Positions 25,701-37,700 of a stretch of DNA of 64,000 bases are shown here, piece after piece. The position numbers were made by a program, and so were the translations under genes. Source of the DNA: Acridotheres tristis (Eukaryota > Chordata > Aves > Passeriformes > Sturnidae); NCBI GenBank assembly GCA_037013685.1, contig CM072897.1, forward strand, positions 20,906,143 through 20,970,142, given 5' to 3'. The notes under the pieces were generated by a model. That model saw only the letters and a list, made by a program, of their open reading frames with translations, searched no databases and was not told the origin of the DNA. The first letter of the stretch is position 1. Each line of letters starts with the position of its first letter.

Positions 25701-28700
25701 GTATTTATTCTGTCTTTCTGCATGTTATTTCTCTTGGGACATTGCTGTGACAGTTCAAAACCAGAGATTGAAATCGTGTGATTTTTCTTTTCCCGTTATG
25801 TACAGTGGGGGTCCCGAAAAAACCTGCTGGCAGTGAACAACATCAGCTCTGTGGTGATCCTCAGTGAGCAGGCCATGTTGGCACATTTTCATCAGCAGGT
25901 GGCCGTGGTACAGGTGTCTCCCAGCCTCTTCAATGTGACGATCTTCAACACAGGAACCACTCACAGCCTTCATATTGATATGAATGCTAACGGAGTCTTT
26001 GCTACTAAGGTTAATTGATTTGCTTTTTGTTTGTTTGCCTAATCAGTTAGGTTAACCTAGTTAGGTTTATCGAGACCAAACTTCCTAAGTCTTTAAGATA
26101 AGCCTTTTTAAAAATATTCAACATAGTGTGTTATGAAGGTCTTGTTGTGACAGTAGCAATGGTGCTGCAGTGGACCTATTTGTTTTTTTTTTTTTTTAAG
26201 GTAGAACAGGGGCTCAGAAATTCTCTAAGGTGCTCACCAGAACCCAGAAAATTTTCTGGAATGCTAAGAGCCTTCAAACCCAATGTCCAGAGGCACTTGT
26301 AACTGGGGGCTATTGTAGGGGAGTTCTTGCTGTGTTATTGCATGAATTCCTGCATGTTTCCAGAAGGAACTAAATGTATATATTTATTTGGTGCTTTGTT
26401 TGTTTTAGGATGCTGTAGTATTCTGGAATGGAAAGCAAGTGGCTGTCTTTGAGTGCTCAGGAGATACCTTCAGAAGTGCAGGTAGAACTTAAAAATGTTG
26501 GTCAGAGTTGGAATGCTTCTTTTCTTCCAACGTTATATATGTTAGTGCTTGGTAGCTGATGCACTGTAATCATAGAATCACAGAATAGTTTGGATTGGAA
26601 GGGACTTAAAAGCAAATGTCATTCCAAGCCCCCTTCCATGGGCAGGGACACTTTCTTCTAGACTGGAAAAAACCCTCAGGGCTTGAGAAAGCTTTTCTCT
26701 GATATAGCTAAATTACATTATACAGAGCTTGCACAAAACATTGTGTGAGGCTAGAACTACTTCTTTTTATATTTTTTTAAGTATGCCATTGATGTTGATC
26801 AAGAAGACCAATTTTTTCCTGCTTTTGTCACTGTGCCTCCTGTTGCCTTTACAGATAAGACATGGCAATGGCTATTGAACACTTTTCCACTTTGCTTGAG
26901 CGAAAGTGTAATCAAGGTTACATAGCACTCACATAGGAACTGGGAAGGAGTTTTTTTGTCCCAGCTCTCAGGAGAAGTTGACCCATAAATTGCTGTATAT
27001 AGTTCCAAGTAGAGTAAATTAGCTTTTTAAATTATTAATTCTCCCTAAATATTTCTGCCTTGAGAAATAAGTGATGTAGAATTCCATCAGTCCCATCCTA
27101 AATCTTGGGATTTGTCTTGTAAGAATCATTTAGTATTTTCTGCTTGTTTATATTTACTGATATATTTTATAACTTTTCCATGCTGAATCAAGGTCCTAAC
27201 AATCAACACCACTTCTGAAGTTATTGCAGAGCCACAGTTTTGACAGAGATTGTCCCTCTTCATTAGCAGTTCACTGAAGGGAAAAGTGAATTCTCTTACC
27301 AGAACTTCACACTACACATTTTTTTTCTTTCTTTCACTCCCCATATCAACGCTTTGCCCTTCCTCTCTCACTTGTTTTCATGAACAGAGTGTACCAACAC
27401 TTGTTTACGATGGGATCCCCAGCTTTTAAATGTAGTGGCAATGTGGAAGAAGGCTAGAACACCAAGGAGTTGGGATTCAGTAGTCACTGACAGATTGAAA
27501 AAGGCATTTGGTGCAAGATAGTGGAAATTGTGTGCTATAAGTTACTTTTTTTCTTTTTACAGAACATATTTGTTGTAATAATGGCTTTGTTGTGATTGTT
27601 TCAGGCTCTTTCCTTTGTGACTCTACAGTTCTGTCTGTTCATGGAGAAAATCTGTACGCAGTGGAGCCGTATCGGATCCAGGTCCGCACCTGGCAGGTAA
27701 GGACTGAGAGCCATGAAGGGACAAATAGACCTTGTTGTCTCCAAAGACTGGTGTTTGAGCTTAAAAGTAAAGTGCACAATATTTCTACATCTATTAACTC
27801 TACCTTGTCATAATACAATACTCAAAATAAAAAATATTTTGAGTATTTCAGCAGAAAGATCTTTGACATTTTGTGTTCTTTAAAAAGTCTGCCACTCTGA
27901 ACACTAGTGCAGTGTAACTAATAAGTATTTACAGACTGTAAGATTATCTAAATTGCATGCAGATTGAAATATATCTACTACTTTCAGGAAGATGGTCGTA
28001 CTTTCAGCCTCCACACATACTGAATATTCTTACAAGATAATGAAAAAAGCCTCTTGGACATTTTTTGTGAACCTTTGCAGCCTCTGTTAGTCTGTGAGAA
28101 CCAAAAAGAAATTCAATTATCAGAGTTCTATGATACATCACTTTATTTAGGAAGTAAATATTATATTTTAGAATGTATGTGATTCATCACCTAAATATAA
28201 TGTATTTGTTTTTGCAGCTATATATTTAAGGACCATCAGGGACTTGATATTTCTGTATGTCTTTCACTTGGTAAAGATTGTGTTATTAAAGAGGAAATTA
28301 TTGCAGAAGGATGCCTTTAAATTTAGACTTTTTTTGAGGTTATATGCATACCTGAAACCCAGATGGCATTTGTGGCATTTTCTCCAATTTGCTTGTAGTT
28401 ATTAATCTAACACAGAAGTTCAGCAATTTGTCACTCAGCTTGGTGACAAAATAAGTCCCTTCGAGTGAGGCTGCGGCTGCACAAACCTGGTGTTACGCAT
28501 TTCTTCCCAGGGCACAGTTAAACAGCTGCTGGTGTTCTCTGAAGCAGAGGGGAATCCGTGCCTCCTGGATGTCTGTGGGAATTTCCTGGCTGTGGGAACT
28601 GATCTGGCTCACTTGAAAATCTTTGATCTCTCACGCAGGTATTAATAAGGCTTTTTAAATAATCTGTTTATAGTTAAGCATGTATTTTGTGGGGAATCTT

Positions 28701-31700
28701 TAGCTGTTTTTGATTTGATGAAAATCTGGAGACAATACATGCATCTGTGTGAACTGATGGCATATTTCCAAAGGAAAGGAGGAACCATAGAATAATTAGG
28801 CAAGTCATGGATTGACGATGATGATGATGATTATTTTAAAAAGAGGATACCATGAAGGATATTTGACTGCATTTAAAAGTGTGTGGAGAATTTATAGAAG
28901 ATTAAGCTAAGGGTGTCCCATGTTTCTTTTGATAACTTGAATAAGACTTGAATCTCAAAAGAGCTGAAATAAAACCAGATCTTCTATCTCCTCATAAATC
29001 AGCAAACTTGTTTCAGTGAATCCGTGGAGAAAGTGAACCTAGAACTGTGGAGACTCTACCTTCTGTTTCACTTAAGAAGTTTACCTGACTTTGTTCAAAG
29101 GTTGCTGTACTCTCATACTGATGAACTTGAAGATACTGATGTGACATTAATTTTGAAAATTTAGCTGCTGATGACAAATGTAATTTTGAAAAGCTGAAAA
29201 ACATAAAGAGTGAAACAGATTTTGTTCTTCTTTGCATACTGTCACCAGAGGAATGCTAACGTCTAATTAGTTGCTGTCTGGAAACTGCTTGAGTTGGGAT
29301 CAGACACATTCCACCTGGGAAGTCTGAAGGTTATTAAATTTGGGCAGGTTGTAACTAGCGTAGATACTGGATTATGATGTTTGATAGGGAGAAAAAATAG
29401 CCTCACTCATGCATGCTATGATAAATTTTTGTGTTTGGTATTGAAAATCCCCCTTCTTAAATTATGGCACTTTAATTTCAACGCACCATAGTTGGCTTAG
29501 AACAAATGTTATTTTTACAGATCAAAGATTTCCTTTTCATGAGATTGTATTATAGCTCTAAATTTCTGTCACTTCAAATTACTGTCACTTCATTTTGCTG
29601 CATTCTTCTGTTTCATGAGATTTGTCCTCTTTGTTGCTGACTGATTACTGCGTTTGTATTTATACCAGCAATAAGAATCTTTTGAGATAATAAAATATAA
29701 AAATCTGCCCCACTAATGACATTTCTTTACTCCTCTTCCACTGTGTTTTCCATACGCAGAACTTTGATATGATGGGTTCTATTCAATATTCATGGTACTG
29801 TTCAACTTATTTCTGTAGGAAAAGCAGGCCTCTGAATTCAGAATTCTGGTCAGATGTTCTTGCTGTATAGCCATGTTTTGGGAATCCTGTAGAAGCACTG
29901 GTCTTTATTCTTGCTGATCCATTGAGGAGAGAGTGCCTGTTAACGTATCCCTGAAAGAAAGAAAGAAAGGTAGTGGCAGCAGTCCTCTGGAGAAGAAGCA
30001 GGAGTCTGGGGCAGTGGTGTCATACAGTCAAAATAGTTTGCTTTTAAGATTCTTATTCCTAATTTGCTAAACGTTTTGGTTGATGCATATTGCCAGTTGC
30101 TTGCCACCATATAATTGAAGTTTATTCCTTCCCACAGAGAGGCAAAAGTGCACTGCAACAGCAAGAGTTTATCCAAGCTGCTCCCTGGCCGCGGAGACAT
30201 TGTGTCTATGAAGTGCAATGCTAACGGCAGCAAAGTCAGCATCCTTGTCAGCAGGGTGAGGCACAGCTCTTCACTCACCATCTGGGACTTGTCCATTGGT
30301 TCATAGACTGGTGTGGGTCAAGATTACTGAGGATGCAAGAATCACTTCTCAGAAATAAACCTGCCTGGTCCAGGCAATATATTGAGTCGTAATGAAGTGT
30401 CATGTCTCAGCATTAATTAAGGTCTCTTATGGCTTTGTACTGTGTTGGGAATAGTCCAGCAAAGGAATATTTTAGTTACAGAAGCTAATTTGTAGCATTT
30501 CGAAGAAATCCAAGGCTGACTTGTTGGAATAGAAAAACAGCCAGGAATTTTCTGGTGTTTCTTAGTAAGAATGACCTTATGTGATTACCAGCAAAGAAAG
30601 CTGACAGCAAGAAGCAGATGGGATAAACATACCTATTCTTCTTTTTGACTGCATGCTCCAGTAACCTTTGTTTTCCTTTCTTGTAGGCAGATGGGAACAT
30701 AGATTCCAAGATCTGTTTCTATGATGTTGAAATGGACCAAGTGACACTCTTTGATTTCAAGGCTGAACAGAGAGATGGGAGAGAGAGCCTTTCTGCTGGA
30801 CAAGGCATTGGCAAGTAAGGAGCTTTTACTTCAAGAAGGATTAATGGTGGATTTAAGGTGCAAATCTGCCCTGTGGAGACAAACACACCTTGATTCTGAC
30901 ATTCCTCTGACTTGGGAAGGAGCTTGTATGAATTTAATTATTTCTGGAGAACTAATTAGCACTGGTGAATGGTATGTCCATCAAGCTGCATTCCTGTCTA
31001 TTCCAATAATATGAGCTAGGGAGTGTCAAATGAAGGTCCAAGTGTCATGTTTTGACATTGGCCAAACGCTAGGCACCCACAAGAGTCGTTCACTTACCCT
31101 TGTCTTTACAGGGCAGAGAGGAGGGAAGAAAAAAATGGGAATTAAAGGGTTCTTGTGTTGAGAGAAGGAATGGGAGAAAAACACTCTAAGGGCAAAACAG
31201 GTTTAAGTTTAAAGGTATAAGGTATATTTATTATTAACAGAGTCAAAGGAGGATAATGAGATGTAAAATAAGCCTTTAAAACACCTCTTTTCCTGCCAGC
31301 CCTTCCCTCCTTCCCACTGACAATGCAGGGAGACAGAGGTGGAGTTTGGTCAGTTTGTCACTCAAGATCATCTTCTGTGTTCGCTCAGGGAGAGGAGTCT
31401 TTGCTATGCCATGGGGTCCCTCTTACAGGCAAACAGTCTTCCCAAAACTGCTGTGGCATGGGTCACTTGTCTATGGGGTGAATGATAGGCTGCTCTAATT
31501 TGGAAGCAAGAGCTCTCTCTCTCTATTCAGGTCTTCTTCTAGACCACAGCTTTCTCTGGCATCCACCCGCTCTGGTGGGAGCACTTTTCTCATGGGCTGT
31601 GAGTGGATTTCTGCATCCCGCATGGACTTCATCCATTACAAGGGGACATTTTGTTTCATCATGGTCCTCGCCATGACTTGCAGAAGAATCTTGGCTCTGA

Positions 31701-34700
31701 TGCTTGAAGCACCTCCTCCCTCTCTTTTCCTATGACCTTGGTGTCGCCATGTTGTTCTCCCTCATGTCCCTGCTTCCTCCTCTTCTCTGATTAGAATAAA
31801 ACTGCTGCTTTGTAGATACCATTGTCAACAAGTTCCACTAATTCAAAGATTTTTGCAGGATCTCACAGTGCCAAGAAGTTGATCCCATCTAGGTTCTGCA
31901 CCAGGGAATCATTCATCATGCTTTCACTTCTGGCCAGGCAGCCCTGCTGTCACTGCAGGGGCAGTGGTGGCTGCGGTGCTAGTGCTGTTGAATGCTTCTC
32001 TTCATGTGGGCCACTGGGAAGGGGAAGCCGCCACCGCCCCTGCCCTTCCACAGTTTGGCTGGCCAGGGGCGGCCGGGCAGGCAGGACAGTGGCCATGGTG
32101 CCTCCCCACCCCTGGGGGAAAACTACGTGTACTCTGTTCTAATTTTTTTCTTAAATATATTATCACAGAGATGTTACCAGCCTTTCTAATTGGGCCAGCA
32201 GCATGTCTGTTTTCAGAGCCATCAGAGATTGGCTTTGTAGGACATGGTGGAAGCTTCTAGCAGCTTCTCACAGGAGCTACCCCTGTGGCTTTCCATCCTC
32301 CCACTGCTGCAGCCAAACACCAGGCTATGCCAAATCAACACACACAGAAAGCAAGCTCAAAATAAGTAGGAGGTAGTTCTTCAGCCAACATGCAGTTGAG
32401 CCAAGGAACTCCTTACAAAGAAAGTAGAGAAGATGAAGGAAGGGCTCATGGAGATATTGGATAAATTCATAGAAGAGACATTCAGGGAGAGTTACTAGCA
32501 CTTTGGAAGCCACATCTCGCTAAAGAGATCTCTGAGGAGAGGATGATTCGGTGTAGGGGGTTTTATGCAGAGGTACTATATTACTGGAATCAGGATCCAG
32601 ATCTTTAAATAAAGAAAAATCTTGGAAAGCTACACTTCCTTGAAGCGTTTACGTAATAGGAACTGAGAAGATGACGTTCTGAAGGTCCTTGTAGGAAAAA
32701 AGGTGTTTTTTAAGTATAATAAAAGTTGGGTTTCTGTGGGTAAAAACTCATGAGGTGTCTAATGCCTTTTTGTTCTTGCAAACTGTGCTGTAGGAAATGT
32801 ATTAGAAATCCTAGCAGCACAATGCAGTGAAGTAGGAATGCTTGTGAAAGTATGCTGTAATATTAGAGCACAAATTCCCATTTGATTTTACAATAATTTT
32901 TCTAACTGTATTTTTCTTGAGAAAAACCAGCATTGGAACAGGTGGATTGCTTTTTTAGCAACTATCTGCTATGGGTATTACCAGCAAAAAAAAAATTACT
33001 CTCCTTACCACTGAAAGAAAGAAGGAACTACCCAGCTTATCAAAAACTAGTACAAATCTGGGGTCTTACGTCCTGGTTAGTTATGCAGCAGTGTGGTCAA
33101 GAGTAAATGAGGAAGTTGTTTCCAAGTGCAGTATCTCATGTAGCCCAACAGAGGCCAACCCAAGCCAGGAATGCTGTTTCACTGAGTGTTAGATAGCATC
33201 AGTATGAATAATCCATTTATCTGTGCTTCCTCTTAAAGGGTTTTCAAATTAGAGTGAGTAAACTCAGCAGAAAGTGATAATAATCTACATCTCTTCTGCT
33301 TCTCTTTCCTTCCTCCTGAGGCAAAATCTAAACACTCTCAGGTTTTTTACACAAATTCTGTTTTTCAGTTTGCAATTTACTGATTTTGAATTACATGGCA
33401 GAGAGAGGACTTAGAGTGTTTCATTTTGCCCACTAGCCCTACTTCAATCCTCCCCACCCTTCAATGGTGACAGCAAGTGAGAAAATACTTTAATGATGTC
33501 TTTGGTTTCTCTTTTAAATAAAATCTGACGTTTTTTCCAAAGTTTTTTTGCTAAAATAGTGTGATTCTGTATGTCTGGAATCTTGACATGGCTGGCACTG
33601 AAGCAGTTTTGAAATACCCAAAGGAAGTAGTAAGATATTATTATTTAAACTGCTGACAGAGACTGGCTTTCCCGAGGCTGCAGGGGAAGTCCTTGTGCTT
33701 AATGTGCTGTTCTACAGTGCCTCAGAATTCTTGACATTCAGTAGCCAGGTGTTGTTTTGTCTGTTCTCTCAGGTAACAATCAATAGGATGAGAGGACATG
33801 GCCTCAAGTTGTGCCAGTAAAGGATCAGATATTAAGGAAAATTTCTTCAGGTAGAATTGTCAGGCATTGGAACAGGCTGACCACGACAGTGGTGGAATCA
33901 CCATCCTGGAAAGTGTTCCAAAAATGTGTGGCTGTGGCACTCTGGGACGTGATTTAGTGGTAAATGTGGTGGTGGTGCTGTGTGCATGGTTGGACTTGGT
34001 GATTTTAGAGGGATCTTCCGATCTTAGTGATTCCATGGTTTGAAGACAGAGCTGAGCTAGTCCCTCTGTTACAGCAGCAGGCACTGAGGTAGATAGTTTG
34101 AAGGATGTTCAAGTGTTTCTGTAGGACCAGCAGTCTCAGGGGAGGCAGATTTTGAGTACCTATTTTTATAGGCAGTGCCAACTTTTTTTTCTACCAAAAT
34201 GCTTTATGTCTTGTCATCACTGTCAGTGTAACAGACCAAAGTAGAAATGTCTTTGCCATGTGTAAAAGGTTAGGAGTCAGGAAAATGTATTTGGGTAATG
34301 TTCTAATACAGAGTATAAATAACTGAGAATGATCCCTTGGCTAGAGCTTTATTTGCACTCATGCACTGAATGGGCTGGAATTACTATGTCTCCCTTTCTA
34401 CATTTTTTCTTGTCTCTTGTTAGGTTTGTAGTGGAGTATCCAGAGTTGCACAGTCACATCCCTGCTTGCCATTTCTGGGACCAGAGTGAACCAAGACTTT
34501 TTGTATGTGAAGCAATTCCTGAATCAGGCTTTCAACCTCCAGACCAAAAGAAAAACCAGACTGAGGGCACAGTACGGTCTTTTTTTATTTGTTTTGTTTT
34601 CTTTTACATGGAATTCTCCCTGTCCAAGTAATAAATCCTTTGTGCTTCACTGAGGATGTAGGAGTGGGTAGTACACATTACTACGTGCAAAAATGAGTTG

Positions 34701-37700
34701 TGAACCCTGTGTTTGGTGTCTGTGCTTCAGGCAGTCCCTCTATGGCAACTCTATGGTTTGGGCCGAACTTGCATACAGTGAAAAGGAAAAAGAGGGTATT
34801 TCTTTAGCTGTGATAGAATTTTGGGAATGACCACAGTGCAAGTTTGTAACTGGACTACAGTTTTTCAGGTGAAATTACTGGGTGGATTGATAATCTAGAA
34901 GTTTTGTAACTTAAAAAATTGGTGATTTTGTATCTTGAGTCCACTTTTGGCAGCAAGAATTAATTTGATAGAATAACAGGGATGCTACTCTTAAGGTGAA
35001 TAGAGAAATATGCTCTTCCACCCAGTCCCTCTCATCTTCTGCTTTTCTGGAGAAACATTGCACATTTTTATGGGACTTCCCAAATGATTTGTTATGGTAT
35101 TATTTTACATTAGAAAAGATTTCATTTTTATCTATATATTTTTATATATATATATATATTTATCTGAAATTATCTAATCAAATATTTCTTTCATCATGCA
35201 AACAATTCTTCCCCTCTTCCCCTGCTGTTGTGCTTGTAGTGCTCCTTACCACTTTGTCTTTACAGAACTGGCTCTCTTATATAAACATTCAATTGATTTG
35301 AAACATCCATTTTAATCTCAAGTTTTTGGATTTGTGCCTTATTTTAACTAAATCTCATAAAATTAGATATAAAAAGCTCTTTGTGTCTTTTGTTGGTTAA
35401 AATGACCGTAGAAGAACCATGAGAAGATCAAAGTAAAAAGGAGAAATGGGATAAGTATGTCTCAAAATGCTTGGCTAGGGTCTTCTAGGAAAGAGAAGAA
35501 GAAGAATTCAACGTAATATTTCTCATGGTAAAAGCTTAAAAATACTTGGTTTCTAAATGAAGTTGAATAAATATATAAAAGGAATGCAACTTACTTTTTG
35601 CCCCTTATTCAACAGAACTTTTTAGTGTCTGCTTATGCTTTAGTAAATGAGAAGTCTGATTAACTTCTGCTGGAAATAAATACTATTTTAACTTGAGTCA
35701 GGCCAATACTTAAACTGTTAGAGGAACTGTTTTTGAATGGATTATATGTTTCCTGGGAACTCAAAGCAGTCTGTGAGCTGATGTATTTACAATGGGAATG
35801 ATATAATGTTTTTAGAAAACAAAGTTAAAAATAGTTGTGGCTGCCATGTGCATCCCTGGAAGTGTTTAAGGCCAGGTTGGACAGGCTGGGAGCCACCTAG
35901 TCTAGTGGAAGGTGTCCCTGCCCTGGCAGGGAGTTGGAACTAGATAGTTTTTAAGGCCTCTTCTGACTAACCATTCTGTGATTCTGTTTCTTGGCCCTGA
36001 GCCAGATCTGAAGTAGCCATCTGTAGCCAGGGGCTTCTCTCTTTTTGGTGGGTGAAGCTGGTTGCTGAGGCAGAGATGGAGGTCCCTGTGCAGGAGAAGT
36101 AGTCTGCAATACAGAGCAAGGTGCTGGCTGCTTGCTGTAGGGAGGAAGTGTGTGACTCTGCTCTCCCAGCAGCTGTGTGTCTGAATGTATAGGTCATACT
36201 ATTGTCAAGAGAAGCTTCTGCCAAGTGAATATGGAAAGTAAAAACAAAAAGAAAGAAGGATATTGCAGCATAAAAACAAAACAGTGCTTCACTTCCTTTT
36301 CCAGATGGATGTTTGGATTATATCATTCTTCAGCACTGAAGAGCATGGCCTTTTGCTGCAGGACAGCTTTCCATTGCCTTCATCCTACCAGGTCCTTCTG
36401 GGCATAGAGGTGCCACATTATTACTTTGCAAAAAAGGTGAGGTCATTTCTAATTCCTTCTCTTCCCAGAAATCCACTCTTTCCACTGTTTAAGGATCAAA
36501 TTTAACCAAATTGAGTCTGGGATAGGTAGAGCAACTCCAACGGCAAAGGATGCATCACATGTAGAAATGACATGAAGATAATTCCGTTGCAGATGAATTT
36601 GGCAGAATTGTGGAATTCGTAATGAGATGGCTTTTTATGAGTATTGTAAACTGTGACGTACAAATGTAGGCGAAACAGGAATTACCAGGTAATGCAATTA
36701 AAAAAGGGATGTGAATAAAACTCTGTTTTATCTACTAACTGTGCCTATTGCAAGTACTAGAGGGGGGTGTGTGTGAGATTTAGGTAGGCCATAAGACAGG
36801 ACATTTCACATTGGCTTTGGCAGAAGCATCCTTCTTCCTGGTTGGAATGAAGCTTAATCTCCAAGAATACCTATGAGAACTAGAATAGTCATCTTGCACC
36901 ATCAGCAAGTGCCTGTGTGCTGCAAATGCCAAGAATGCAGGCTCTAACTTCAAAAACTTGAATTTCAATCCAAAATTGTTTGCATTTCAGGTAAATAATA
37001 CCCGATAATACTGAGCAAGCTGCAGCCTTTCACCTATAAATTGATTTCTGGTGAAGTTCTGACCTGAGTTTCCTGGTGCTTCTTAGGATGATGATTTGCT
37101 CTGTTCTGTCTTGTAAGGGGTTTAACAGAGTCCATTTACTATACTAATGTGTTTAGCTTTGTAAAATCTACAGGAAATTAATATTAAGGAGACTTCCAAT
37201 CCTCATGTAGCTTGGGAGCACTATTAGACAAGGAGAATGTATTTATTTATTACATTTCAATTCAGAGCAGCACTTTGCAATTCATCCCGTTTAAAGCACT
37301 GCCTGTTGTCGGTCTTCCTGTGCAGACAGAGCTTTTAGTTGTGCTGTGTTTTGTTTTACTTTTCTTTTTCGCTTAAATTGAAAGGTCAAATGTGATATGC
37401 TGCATTTTCCAATCTTTCTTTAAAACACTTCTCCCTTCTCCATAATTTCTCATGCTATTTTACTTTGATACTATGTTTCTTCTTTTTTTTTTTTTTTACT
37501 CTATATGGATTATTGCTGCTATTAGTTGTGTTTTCGGAGGGGATGTGTCTGTAAACATGTAAGTATCTGCATTGTTCTTTCTTCATCCTCTGCTCCTCTC
37601 TCTTGTTTCCATTTTCTTGGTATGTGGTTGTCTCTTTATGACAGTCACTTTTTACATCGTTTGTATTAATTTGGGAAACCTAATTTAGTGTGAGAGCAGA

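Larger units (their letters stand above)
30815..34423 (+). other. IFT140 intron with solo LTR and CR1
   Basis: Holds a - strand LTR-like block (31049-32342) and a + strand CR1 end (33770-34045). The stretches 30815-31048, 32343-33769 and 34046-34423 show nothing I can name. Confidence 0.6.
34572..36304 (+). other. IFT140 intron with AT repeat and CR1 end
   Basis: A TA simple repeat at 35133-35161 and a CR1 3' end at 35845-35990. Otherwise AT-rich with no signal. Confidence 0.6.

Noticed and set aside
28985..29255. Segment that looked like part of a processed pseudogene or transposase
   Set aside because: No frame gives a recognisable protein family and no poly-A or terminal repeats were seen.
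32343..32560. Possible further ERV or LINE sequence next to the solo LTR
   Set aside because: I could not place it in any family from the sequence alone, so it is left unannotated.
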